From UBA5614 sp963667535 (GTDB lineage: Bacteria; Cloacimonadota; Cloacimonadia; Cloacimonadales; Cloacimonadaceae), in contig CAXXDU010000002.1 of the NCBI GenBank assembly GCA_963667535.2, positions 1,984,001 through 2,048,000 on the forward strand: a stretch of 64,000 bases of DNA, in the 5' to 3' direction. Shown piece by piece: positions 17,559-26,056 of this stretch. The notes under the pieces were generated by a model. The model was not told the origin of the DNA. It searched no databases and saw nothing but the letters and a program-made list of their open reading frames with translations. Each line of letters starts with the position of its first letter. Within the stretch, counting starts at the first letter, position 1. The translations under genes and the position numbers were made by a program.

Positions 17559-17578
17559 CCGCATAAATGCGGGACTAC
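17559..17578 (-). repeat. REP-like hairpin, GTAG type (minus orientation)
   Basis: CCGCATAAATGCGG, GA, CTAC. Read on the minus strand this is GTAG-TC-hairpin. It is the last copy before the HD-GYP promoter region. Confidence 0.65.
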
Positions 17579-17631
17579 GTACTGCCTGAATCCAAAAAAA
17601 TGCAAAGATATAAGCTAACTTAATTCATTCA

Positions 17632-17660
17632 TTGACAAATTCAATAGTATAAACGATAAA
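17632..17660 (+). promoter_or_regulatory. Candidate sigma70-type promoter for the GAF/HD-GYP gene
   Basis: TTGACA at 17632-17637 and GATAAA at 17655-17660 with a 17-base spacer, about 40 bases before the ATG at 17699. The -35 is perfect, the -10 matches four of six. Confidence 0.4.
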
Positions 17661-17698
17661 GTATTATAGTCTAAAATTAGTAGTTAGCAGAGGGAAAA

Positions 17699-19402
17699 AT
17701 GGCGTACATACTGAGCGATAACAAAGACATAAACCGGACATTAAATCAGGTAATACATCATATTACTAAGATGACAGAGAAGCAGCTAAAGCACATTCAG
17801 AGTCTGACCAGGATTGGTGAATCATTATCATCTGTATCGGGTTTGGAACGCATATTTGACATGATTCTGGATGAAGCGATTGCATTCACAAAAGCAGATG
17901 CTGCTACAATATACCGTGTTTCAGATGACCAGAAATCGTTGGACTTTGCCATAGTCTATAATAAAACAATGAAAATCAGAATGGGTGGGACGTCGAGTCC
18001 GATAACCTGGCCCAGTATACCGCTCTACGATGCAGAAGGTTCGCCCCGTCTGAGTCACATCGTAACAAACGTTTATCATAAAAAGCGGCTTCTGTGCTTT
18101 GATGATGTGTATAAAACAACTGAGTACGATGTTTCCGGTACAAAGAGTATTGATGAGAAAAACGGGTACCGCAGCAAATCCATGCTGGCAATTCCACTCA
18201 AGAATCATGAAGATGACGTGCTGGGAGTAATACAGATTATCAATGCTATGGATAGACCGGGACATGTGACTCCGTTTGAAAATGAGCACATAGTAATGCT
18301 AAAATCCCTTGCTTCGCAAGCCGCAATTGCGATGTCCAACCGTAAACTGATAAATGACCTGGAAAATCTGTTGATGCAATTTATGCGTGCGATTGCTACG
18401 GGTATTCAGCGTAAATCCAAGTATTCTTCAGACCATATCACCCGCATGGCTTTGCTCACTGATATGATTGCGCAAAGAATGAACCTGGCAGAAGACGGGA
18501 AATATAAAGAAGTGCATTTTTCTCCGAATGAGTTAAAAGAACTTTCCATGGCGGGTTTGATGCACGATGTGGGTAAAATAGTCACTCCGGAATATGTGAT
18601 GGACAAATCTACCAAGCTGGAATCAATAAACGACAGGATTCATCTGGTAAGTCTGCGCTTTGAATTGTTTAAAAAAGCTTTGTCTCTGTATAATTGCGAA
18701 TTTGGAGAAAAGAAATTGCTGGAAGTGATTGATAGCTGGTATACAGAAAATAAACCACAGAACCTTGCTGAATTAATCGCTAAGCTGGTTGAAGATCAGG
18801 CTTTTCTGGATAAAGTCAATATAGGAGGGGAATTCTTAGCTGATGCCAACGTGGAAAGAATTTCCAATCTAGCCAATATTGTTCTGGAATATCAGGGGGA
18901 GAAATGGTCTTTGCTGACAGAAGACGAGAAGTATAATCTCCAAATCAGGAAAGGAACTCTAAATACCGAAGAAAGAAAGCAGATGGACGACCATGTACTG
19001 GTAACCTGGGATATGCTGTCGCAGCTAACTTTCCCGCATAAATATAAGAATGTGGCTTTATATGCCGCATCTCACCATGAAAAGCTCAGTGGAAAAGGGC
19101 ATCCCTTTGGTTTAACTGCTGAGCAGCTTCCGCTTCAATCAAGACTGCTGGCTGTTGCGGATATCTTTGAAGCATTGACGTCTGCTGACAGACCTTATAA
19201 AAAAGCCAAGACTCTGGCTGAATCCTTTAAGATAATGGCTTTCTGCGTTAAAGACAGAGAAATTGATGGTGACATCCTGGACTTCTTTATAGATAGCGGT
19301 TTATACCTGGAGTTTGCTGAGAAATTTATGCATCCTGACCAGATTGGCGAAGTGGACTTTAATGCCATAAAGAAGATTTACCATCCGGAGTTAAACAATT
19401 AA
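17699..19402 (+). CDS. GAF + HD-GYP-type signalling phosphohydrolase
   Basis: 567 residues, no membrane segment. A GAF sensor domain covers about 40-215 (SGLERIFDMILDEAIAFTKADAATIY at its start, SKSMLAIPLKN, VIQIINAMD). An HD-GYP-type domain covers about 230-540, with MHDVGKIVTPEYVMDK near 287 and HHEKLSGKGHPFGLTAEQLPL near 457. The family cleaves cyclic di-GMP. The third residue set reads GHP where most members have GYP, and the HD core carries an insertion of about 100 residues (300-420). AGAGGG precedes the ATG. It lies beside a REP cluster and runs directly into dus. Confidence 0.88.
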   Translation: MAYILSDNKDINRTLNQVIHHITKMTEKQLKHIQSLTRIGESLSSVSGLERIFDMILDEAIAFTKADAATIYRVSDDQKSLDFAIVYNKTMKIRMGGTSSPITWPSIPLYDAEGSPRLSHIVTNVYHKKRLLCFDDVYKTTEYDVSGTKSIDEKNGYRSKSMLAIPLKNHEDDVLGVIQIINAMDRPGHVTPFENEHIVMLKSLASQAAIAMSNRKLINDLENLLMQFMRAIATGIQRKSKYSSDHITRMALLTDMIAQRMNLAEDGKYKEVHFSPNELKELSMAGLMHDVGKIVTPEYVMDKSTKLESINDRIHLVSLRFELFKKALSLYNCEFGEKKLLEVIDSWYTENKPQNLAELIAKLVEDQAFLDKVNIGGEFLADANVERISNLANIVLEYQGEKWSLLTEDEKYNLQIRKGTLNTEERKQMDDHVLVTWDMLSQLTFPHKYKNVALYAASHHEKLSGKGHPFGLTAEQLPLQSRLLAVADIFEALTSADRPYKKAKTLAESFKIMAFCVKDREIDGDILDFFIDSGLYLEFAEKFMHPDQIGEVDFNAIKKIYHPELNN

Positions 19403-19430
19403 GCAAGTAGACTTTCTGACCGATCATAAA

Positions 19431-20360
19431 TTGTGGCTGGCACCCTTAGCGGGATATACAGATTTGCCTTTTCGCCGTATCTGCAAGGAACTGGGAGCTG
19501 ATGTGGTTGTCAGTGAGATGGTTAGTGCAGATGGCATAGTACATAAACAGAAGAATACACTGGCTTATATGGATTTTACAGATGTGGAAAGACCATTCGG
19601 GGTACAGTTGTTTGGCTCCAATCCCGAGATAATGGCAAAAGCAACCGTGATTGCTCTGAGCTATCAACCGGACTTTATTGATATCAATATGGGATGTCCG
19701 GTAAAGAAAGTAACCAAACGTGGAGCAGGCGGTGCTTTAATGTCTGATATCTCTTTAGCAGCCGAAATTATCTCATCTGTAAAAAAAGTCATGCCGGTTA
19801 ATCTGCCCTTATCGGTAAAATTCCGTTCCGGTACCGATATGAATAAGCTGAATTTTATGGACTTTGGACAAGCAATGCAGGATGCAGGAGCAGATATTGT
19901 TGCATTGCATCCGCGCACAGTGAAGCAGATGTTTACCGGAGTTAGTAACTGGGAGCATATAGCTCAACTGAAACAGCATCTTTCCGTACCTGTGGTGGGT
20001 AATGGCGATATCAAATCTGCGGACGACGCTATAGAGATGTTTCAAAGCACAAAGTGTGATGCTGTGATGATAGGCAGAGGCGCTCTGGGTAATCCCTGGA
20101 TTTTTGAACAGGTCAAAGCTGCTCTCAATAATCAGCCTTTACAGAAAATCAGCTTGAATGATAAATTGCAAAGTCTGTATAGACTGATTGATTATTCATT
20201 AACAGTTAAACCGGAAAGAAGAGTTGTAAGAGAAATCAGAACGCATCTTTGCCATTATACCAAAGGACTTTTGGGCAGTGCAAGCCTGAGAAACAGAATT
20301 AACCAAACAGAAAGTATAAATGAGCTGAAAGAAGTCCTCAGGGCTGCTTTTACGATATAA
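19431..20360 (+). CDS. dus: tRNA-dihydrouridine synthase
   Basis: FMN-dependent reductase that makes dihydrouridine in tRNA. Motifs: LAPLAGYTDLPFRRIC at the N-terminus, GSNPEIM, INMGCPVKKVTKRGAGGALM with the catalytic Cys, LHPRT, and IGRGALGNPWIF. The first usual start codon is TTG at 19431, which leaves only two residues before the LAP motif and has no ribosome binding site. An in-frame ATT at 19398 lies eight bases after a GGAG inside the end of the preceding gene and would add 11 residues (KQVDFLTDHKL). The true start is therefore uncertain. Confidence 0.93.
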   Translation: MWLAPLAGYTDLPFRRICKELGADVVVSEMVSADGIVHKQKNTLAYMDFTDVERPFGVQLFGSNPEIMAKATVIALSYQPDFIDINMGCPVKKVTKRGAGGALMSDISLAAEIISSVKKVMPVNLPLSVKFRSGTDMNKLNFMDFGQAMQDAGADIVALHPRTVKQMFTGVSNWEHIAQLKQHLSVPVVGNGDIKSADDAIEMFQSTKCDAVMIGRGALGNPWIFEQVKAALNNQPLQKISLNDKLQSLYRLIDYSLTVKPERRVVREIRTHLCHYTKGLLGSASLRNRINQTESINELKEVLRAAFTI

Positions 20361-20387
20361 GTTTAGTAATCTTTTAAAGGAGAAATC

Positions 20388-20927
20388 ATGATGCAGGACA
20401 AAACAGAAGAAACAATGGATACCAAAGAGATGAATCAGGACGATACTGAGAAGATAAAAGAAAAAATCATCTTTACCGACGACGAAAGGAAAATGAAGTT
20501 CTATGAGAATCTACGTAAGAAAGTAACGAAGTTTTCTGAAGGTAAAGGTGGAAAAAAAGGTGGAGTCCTGGCTGAATATCTTTTCCTGCTGCCGGATTTA
20601 TTCATTCTGGTTTGCCGTTTGGCTGTTGATGACAGAGTTCCCAATAAAAAGAAAGTCATAGCAGGAGCTATTCTGGCTTATTTGGTGATGCCGATAGACA
20701 TTATCCCGGACTTTATTCCCGTTATCGGGCATATTGACGATTTAGTTTTGGCTGTCCTGGGTTTGAATATGATTCTCAATGACATTGATAAACAAATCCT
20801 GCTGGATAACTGGAGCGGAAAAGGCGACCTCCTTCAATTACTTCAGACTGTTACTGCTAAGGCAGAACAGTTTATGGATAAGAACGTTTTACATAGAATT
20901 AAAGCCTGGATAAATAAGAAAAGCTGA
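20388..20927 (+). CDS. DUF1232 (YkvA-like) membrane-associated protein
   Basis: 179 residues. An acidic-basic N-terminal half is followed by the DUF1232 signature (VPNKKKVIAGAILAYLVMP, then IDIIPDFIPVIGHIDDL) at about 85-130. The function of the family is unknown; its hydrophobic helical core probably associates with the membrane. AAAGGAG lies before the ATG. Its stop is one base before the rdgB start, so the two are coupled. Confidence 0.85.
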   Translation: MMQDKTEETMDTKEMNQDDTEKIKEKIIFTDDERKMKFYENLRKKVTKFSEGKGGKKGGVLAEYLFLLPDLFILVCRLAVDDRVPNKKKVIAGAILAYLVMPIDIIPDFIPVIGHIDDLVLAVLGLNMILNDIDKQILLDNWSGKGDLLQLLQTVTAKAEQFMDKNVLHRIKAWINKKS

Positions 20928-20928
20928 A

Positions 20929-21528
20929 ATGCAGAAACTGGTTATAGCTTCTCAGAATAAAGATAAATTAGTCGAAATCAGAGCACTACTGGCTGATTTA
21001 CAGGTGGAGATTATTGGAATCAAAGATATTCTGCCGGATTTTGATGTAATAGAAGACAAGGATACCATCTTGGGCAATGCCGCCAAGAAAGCTATGGAAA
21101 CAGCAAAAGCGACAGGACTTGTGTGTCTTGCAGATGATACAGGGCTTTTCATAGAAGCACTAAACGGAGAGCCGGGAGTCTATGCTGCCCGTTTCGCCGG
21201 GGAGCCGTGTTCTTATGCTGATAACAGACATAAAGCACTGCAAATGATGCAAGGACAAGTAAACAGGAAAGCTGAATTCCGGACTGTGGTTGTTTTAGCA
21301 GAACCGGACGGAGTGGTTGCCTACAGAGAAGGAATTGTCAGTGGTGAAATCACTCATTCCGACAGAGGTGATAACGGTTTTGGTTACGATGCTGTCTTTG
21401 AAGTGACAGGAACAGGCAAGACATATGCCGAGATGGATAATGCCGGGAAGAATAGTTGTTCCCACAGGGGAAAGGCTTTGAAAGAGATTTTCCCATTTTT
21501 ACAGAAGTATTTTAAGAATAATTTATAA
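20929..21528 (+). CDS. rdgB: XTP/dITP diphosphatase (RdgB/HAM1)
   Basis: House-cleaning pyrophosphatase of 199 residues that removes non-canonical purine nucleotides (dITP, XTP). N-terminal ASQNKDKLVEI (family S/T-x-N-x-x-K), LADDTGLFIEALNGEPGVYAARFAG, GDNGFGYDAVFE and the C-terminal SHRGKALKE are all present. It overlaps the operon with DUF1232 and is followed 14 bases later by a phosphohexomutase. Confidence 0.95.
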   Translation: MQKLVIASQNKDKLVEIRALLADLQVEIIGIKDILPDFDVIEDKDTILGNAAKKAMETAKATGLVCLADDTGLFIEALNGEPGVYAARFAGEPCSYADNRHKALQMMQGQVNRKAEFRTVVVLAEPDGVVAYREGIVSGEITHSDRGDNGFGYDAVFEVTGTGKTYAEMDNAGKNSCSHRGKALKEIFPFLQKYFKNNL

Positions 21529-21542
21529 CAAGGGGTTTAAAC

Positions 21543-22895
21543 ATGCTAAACGGTGAAATATTTCGTCAATACGACATTCGGGGTGTGGTAGATGTTGATT
21601 TAAACAGTGATGTTTTGTATCAGATTGGTAAGGGTTTTGGTACTTATCTGCGAAATCTTGGTAAAAAAACGGTGGTCATAGGTGGTGATGCCAGGCTCAG
21701 CACGCCCGTTTTTAAACAGTTCTTTATCAAAGGTTTACTGGAAACCGGATGTGAAGTAACGGATGTAGGTATAGTTGCTACTCCTGTGCTTTATTATGCC
21801 ATCTGGAAACTCGGTATGGAAGGTGGGGCTATGATTACTGCCAGCCATAATCCATCGCAATATAATGGCATCAAACTCAATCTCGGATTAGCCAGTGTCT
21901 TTGCTGAAGGGTTACAGGATGTATTGAAGATAATTCAGAAGGGGATATTTGCCAAAGGTGAAGGAATCCTGAAAACTAATGATGAAATGCCTGCCAGTTA
22001 CATTGATTATATAGTAAATAATATAAAACTTGCCAGACCTGTAAAAGTAATAGTAGACGCAGGAAATGGTATGGGCGGACTTTACTTACCCACTATCCTG
22101 AGAAAACTGGGATGTGAAGTTACGGAAATGTTTTGTGACCCTGATGGTAATTTCCCCAATCATCATCCTGACCCGACTGTAGAAAAGAACATGGTCATGC
22201 TTTCAGCAGCAGTTCTGGATGAGAAAGCAGAATTGGGTGTAGGACTGGATGGAGACGCAGATCGTATAGGTGTTGTCGATGAGAAAGGGAAAATGCTTTT
22301 TGGAGACCAGATTCTCAATATTCTGGCAAGAGACTTCCTCAAAGCAAATCCCGGTGAAACAGTGATAGCAGATGTGAAATGCTCCAAGAACCTGTTTGAT
22401 GATATCAAAAAGCTGGGCGGTAAACCCATTATGTATAAAACAGGACATGCAAACATCAAAAATTATATGAAGCAAGTCGGTGTTAAGTTTGCCGGAGAGA
22501 TGAGCGGACATATCTTTATGGCAGACCGTTATCTCGGCTTTGATGATGCTATCTATGTTAGTTGTCGGTTTATAGAGATAGTTTCCAAATCTGCACAGAT
22601 GGTTAGTGAATTTTTGGCAGACGAGCCAAAGATGTATAACACACCTGAACTGCATGTAACATGTGCTGATGATAAGAAGTTTGATGTAGTGGCAAAGGCT
22701 TGCCAATCCTTTAAAGACGATGGTCTGGATGTGAACGATATAGACGGTGCACGGATTACTTTTGCAGACGGTTGGGGATTAGTCAGAGCATCCAATACTA
22801 CCCCTGTTTTGGTTCTGCGCTATGAAGCAGAAACAGAAAAGCGGATGCTGGAAATTCAGAACCTCGTAGAGAGCAAAATCAAGAAATATATGTAA
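21543..22895 (+). CDS. Phosphomannomutase/phosphoglucomutase (AlgC/ManB type)
   Basis: 450 residues. Begins FRQYDIRGVVD as in PMM/PGM enzymes, with the phosphoserine loop TASHNP near 98-103, the metal loop DGDADR near 239, and a GEMSGH sugar-binding motif near 320. It makes mannose-1-P or glucose-1-P for envelope polysaccharides. The C-terminal phosphate-binding loop reads RASNTTPVLVLR, as in this subfamily. AAGGGG lies before the ATG. It is distinct from the GlmM-type protein at 7309. Confidence 0.92.
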   Translation: MLNGEIFRQYDIRGVVDVDLNSDVLYQIGKGFGTYLRNLGKKTVVIGGDARLSTPVFKQFFIKGLLETGCEVTDVGIVATPVLYYAIWKLGMEGGAMITASHNPSQYNGIKLNLGLASVFAEGLQDVLKIIQKGIFAKGEGILKTNDEMPASYIDYIVNNIKLARPVKVIVDAGNGMGGLYLPTILRKLGCEVTEMFCDPDGNFPNHHPDPTVEKNMVMLSAAVLDEKAELGVGLDGDADRIGVVDEKGKMLFGDQILNILARDFLKANPGETVIADVKCSKNLFDDIKKLGGKPIMYKTGHANIKNYMKQVGVKFAGEMSGHIFMADRYLGFDDAIYVSCRFIEIVSKSAQMVSEFLADEPKMYNTPELHVTCADDKKFDVVAKACQSFKDDGLDVNDIDGARITFADGWGLVRASNTTPVLVLRYEAETEKRMLEIQNLVESKIKKYM

Positions 22896-23216
22896 AGACA
22901 GATTGTATGCTGTACCGCAATTGTGCTGTAGCATTATTGTGATACTGCTCTTTTAAGCTGAAGTTCAGATTGCCAATGGTTATAGGCATTAATTGTTACA
23001 AACAATGGTAATTTGGGCTTCAGCTTTCTTATTAATGCTAGTAATGGCGATAGAAATGCAATTGCATGGCTTTTGAGTAAAGTAATCCTAGTCGAAATAA
23101 TATTAAAATCAAACCCAGACTTTGTGAAAATAATTCAGTTGAATCCCTTGACAAAAAAACACTGGTAAGGGTTAAGGAAATTTAACTCAAAGTGCCTAAA
23201 CGTTATGGAGTTATAA
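22896..23216. other. Intergenic region with a 70-bp inverted-repeat element
   Basis: 321 bases between the mutase and mutL, with no gene. It holds the inverted-repeat element at 22956-23025 (listed separately) and an AT-rich stretch with CCTTGACAAAAAAACACTGG near 23138, a possible -35 for mutL without a convincing -10. Confidence 0.6.
22956..23025. repeat. 70-bp inverted-repeat element, AGCTGAAG termini, copy 1
   Basis: The ends pair as AGCTGAAGTTCAGATTGCCA with TGGTAATTTGGGCTTCAGCT (a few mismatches). A similar element with the same termini and size (43800-43871) lies 21 kb away. No coding capacity. Confidence 0.65.
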
Positions 23217-25109
23217 TTGAATAGAATCCACATTTTATCTGAAGACGTCAGAAACAAGATTGCAGCAGGTGAAGTAATTGAACGCCCTGCTTCTGTAATA
23301 AAAGAATTGGTTGAAAACTCCATAGATGCTCATGCTACCCAAATCATAGTCGCAATTGATAATGGTGGAAAAGATTTTATCCAGGTAATAGATAACGGTC
23401 AAGGGATGAGCGAAGACGATGCTCTGCTTGCTTTTGAACGTCATGCTACCAGCAAAATACGGACAGTTGATGATATCATCCATATAAATACGCTTGGTTT
23501 CAGAGGTGAAGCGCTGCCCAGTATTGCATCAATCAGCAATCTTATTCTGATATCCAGAAATGAAGAATCGGAAGTAGCTACAAGGTTAGACTTTTCTGAT
23601 GGAAAACTGATGGAAGTCAGCAAAACATCTGCTAATATCGGAACTGCTATAACCGTTAAAAGTCTTTTTAAAAATATACCGGCCCGCAGGAAGTTTTTAC
23701 GCTCCGAGACATCTGAACTCAAGCACATACTGAAATACTTCCATTACCAATCTTTACTCTATCCTGAAATAACGTTTAAGCTGGTTGTCAACGGCAAAGA
23801 AAAACTGCATTATAAGAAAGCAGAAGATATCCAAAGCAGGCTTTCAGACATATTTGGGAGTAAATTCTTTGAGCAGGATATTATTCCAGTCAGTACATCT
23901 CAAAAGGATATCAGCCTTTCCGGTTATATCTTTGGTCTGGAAGAGGATAAAAGCAACCTTCTGGATGAAAGGTATATCTTTATCAATGGCAGATACATCA
24001 GCGACAAGACTATTTATCACAGTATCCGAAGCGCTTATGCTCCTTTTATAGCAAAGACCCGAATCTGGTCACAAGGCAGCACTCCACCGTATATACTTTT
24101 TTTTAATATATTGCCGGAACTTATAGATTTCAATGTTCATCCAGGTAAGCTGGAAGTCCGTTTCCGTGACCAGCAGCTAGTTCATTCCTTTGTAAAGAAC
24201 ACTGTTAGCAATGCCTTAACTCAATATGAAGAGAGCAAGTTTCAGTCAGCTAAAGATAAGTTCCACTTTGCCTCTAATGTAAACAAAGCTACTTCAGTAG
24301 AGCAGGAAATCTACAAAAGCAGAGTCGAAATTCCTCGTTTTTCGACATACAAAAAAGAGCTTGGCAATTTGTATCAACCAGATGTTTTCAAGACTACTGA
24401 TAAAGCTCATAAGCTGGAAGTACCGTTTGTTAATGAGCAAAAGATAGAAGAACAAAGCCAAAAGGATTTGTTTCCTGAGATGCCTAATGATTCTGTTTCC
24501 GTACCACTCCTGATTAAGAATGAGGAAGATTATGTCAACCCTTGGCAGTTACATAGTAGTTACATCTTTGTTCAGGTGGAAGACGGATTGGTTGTTATAG
24601 ATCAACATGCAGCCCACGAAAGAATCCTCTACGAAAAGATTATACACAGAACTAAAGGAGCTCCGGCAGTACGGCAGAAGCTCATATTTCCATTGGTGAT
24701 AGATATACCGCCCTTTATCCGCCCGATAATCCAGGAACAGCTTTCCGAAAATCTGGAATTACTGCAAAAGATTGGATTTGAGATAAAAAAATTTAGCGGT
24801 TCTTCCATTGTTATTGAAGAGATACCTGCAGAGCTTGATGATTGGCAGGGTGGGCAGATATTTATCGATATTTTAAAACAATTACAAGATGAAATTGATG
24901 TTAATAAAGACTTTCGAGACAGCCTGGCTAAATCAATCGCCTGTAAAGCTGCTATCAAAGCCGGACAACCCTTATCTAAAAGAGAAATGCTTAATCTTAT
25001 AAATGAGTTGTTTGCTTGTCTGACTCCCTATTTTTGTCCGCACGGCAGACCTTTGATGTTCAAAATGACGCTACCTGAATTTGAAAAGAGGTTTAAGCGA
25101 ACACTATGA
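23217..25109 (+). CDS. mutL: DNA mismatch repair protein MutL, endonuclease type
   Basis: 630 residues. N-terminal GHKL ATPase (IAAGEVIERPASVIKELVENSIDA, DNGQGM, TLGFRGEALPSIASI). The C-terminal domain has DQHAAHERILYE from about 461, matching the DQHA-xx-E-xxxx-E endonuclease motif, plus ACKAAIKAG and CPHGRP metal-site motifs. MutL of this type nicks the daughter strand, in keeping with bacteria that lack MutH. The TTG start at 23217 is supported by GGAG six bases upstream. Its TGA overlaps the miaA ATG (ATGA). Confidence 0.96.
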   Translation: MNRIHILSEDVRNKIAAGEVIERPASVIKELVENSIDAHATQIIVAIDNGGKDFIQVIDNGQGMSEDDALLAFERHATSKIRTVDDIIHINTLGFRGEALPSIASISNLILISRNEESEVATRLDFSDGKLMEVSKTSANIGTAITVKSLFKNIPARRKFLRSETSELKHILKYFHYQSLLYPEITFKLVVNGKEKLHYKKAEDIQSRLSDIFGSKFFEQDIIPVSTSQKDISLSGYIFGLEEDKSNLLDERYIFINGRYISDKTIYHSIRSAYAPFIAKTRIWSQGSTPPYILFFNILPELIDFNVHPGKLEVRFRDQQLVHSFVKNTVSNALTQYEESKFQSAKDKFHFASNVNKATSVEQEIYKSRVEIPRFSTYKKELGNLYQPDVFKTTDKAHKLEVPFVNEQKIEEQSQKDLFPEMPNDSVSVPLLIKNEEDYVNPWQLHSSYIFVQVEDGLVVIDQHAAHERILYEKIIHRTKGAPAVRQKLIFPLVIDIPPFIRPIIQEQLSENLELLQKIGFEIKKFSGSSIVIEEIPAELDDWQGGQIFIDILKQLQDEIDVNKDFRDSLAKSIACKAAIKAGQPLSKREMLNLINELFACLTPYFCPHGRPLMFKMTLPEFEKRFKRTL

Positions 25110-26056
25110 TACCAGTTATTATCATCGAAGGACCCACTGCATCCGGAAAAACAGCTTTAGCGATGCAATTGGCAAAGCTGTTTAAGACTGAGATAATTTC
25201 TGCTGATTCCAGGCAAGTGTATAAATACCTTGATATTGGAACTGCGAAACCTACAAATGAAGAACTATGCGATGTTAAACACCATTTAATAAGCATCATA
25301 AACCCGGATGAAACATTTAATGCCGGGATGTTTTGCGATAATGCAATGGATATAATAAAAGAGCTGAGTAGTAAAGGAAAGATTCCGATAGTCTGTGGTG
25401 GAACCGGTTTATATATAAAAGCTCTGTTGGAGGGGCTGTTCGAATGTGTTATCACTGACAAAAGCACCAGATTACAATTAGAGACAGAATACAATGATAA
25501 AGGTCTCAGTTCTTTGTATGAAGAGCTTAAATCTGTTGATCCCGAATCAGCACTGTCTATCAGTTATAATGACAAACAAAGAATCCAGAGAGCATTGGAA
25601 GTATACAGGGTTACCGGGACAACGCTAAGCCAGCATTGGAGAAGCCAGGGAAGAAAAAGTGAATTAAAACCCTTTCGAATCTTGCTTTTTGAAGAAAGGG
25701 CAGTATTATATAATCGAATTGATAATCGGATTGTAAATATGCTGGATGCAGGACTCTTAACTGAAATCGAAAACATTATGACCATGGGATATTCCTGGTC
25801 AAGTCCGGGATTAAATAGTGTTGGATATAAAGAATATGTATCGTACTTTGAAGATAACACGCTGCTCCATGAGTGTACTTCGAAAGCTCAGCAGCATTCA
25901 AGGAATTACGCCAAAAGACAAGTAACCTGGTACAATAAGTGTACTTTTAATTTGACAGAAAGGTATCCTGCGATTAGTATATGTATTGTAGGAGATAGAA
26001 TTAAATCATATTTTGATAGTAAAATGCCAGAGGGATTAAATGAAAATAGTCGCTAA
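25106..26056 (+). CDS. miaA: tRNA dimethylallyltransferase
   Basis: 316 residues. Adds the isopentenyl group to A37 of tRNAs reading UNN codons. P-loop GPTASGKTALA at 8-18, SADSRQVYKYLDIGTAKPT, HHLI, CGGTGLYIKALLEG, and YAKRQVTWY near the end. It overlaps mutL by four bases and the following parvulin gene by 17, so the three genes are translationally linked. The mutL-miaA pairing is a common bacterial arrangement. Confidence 0.96.
   Translation: MIPVIIIEGPTASGKTALAMQLAKLFKTEIISADSRQVYKYLDIGTAKPTNEELCDVKHHLISIINPDETFNAGMFCDNAMDIIKELSSKGKIPIVCGGTGLYIKALLEGLFECVITDKSTRLQLETEYNDKGLSSLYEELKSVDPESALSISYNDKQRIQRALEVYRVTGTTLSQHWRSQGRKSELKPFRILLFEERAVLYNRIDNRIVNMLDAGLLTEIENIMTMGYSWSSPGLNSVGYKEYVSYFEDNTLLHECTSKAQQHSRNYAKRQVTWYNKCTFNLTERYPAISICIVGDRIKSYFDSKMPEGLNENSR

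Larger units (their letters stand above)
16682..17698. other. 1-kb repeat-rich intergenic region with a cluster of REP-like hairpins
   Basis: No gene is supported. The region carries 66-bp tandem repeats (16789-16957), eight short hairpins with a 5' GTAG or GGAG (see separate entries), an 82-bp imperfect palindrome (17103-17184), a 61-bp direct repeat pair (17381-17441 and 17469-17529), a CCTCTATATATACT motif at 16967-16980 shared with the other 150-aa family loci, and a promoter-like pair for the HD-GYP gene near 17632. Confidence 0.8.

Noticed and set aside
22203..22706. Long (167 aa) antisense ORF inside the phosphohexomutase gene
   Set aside because: It lies wholly within a well-supported enzyme gene; Cys/His/Ile-rich composition is typical of an antisense shadow.
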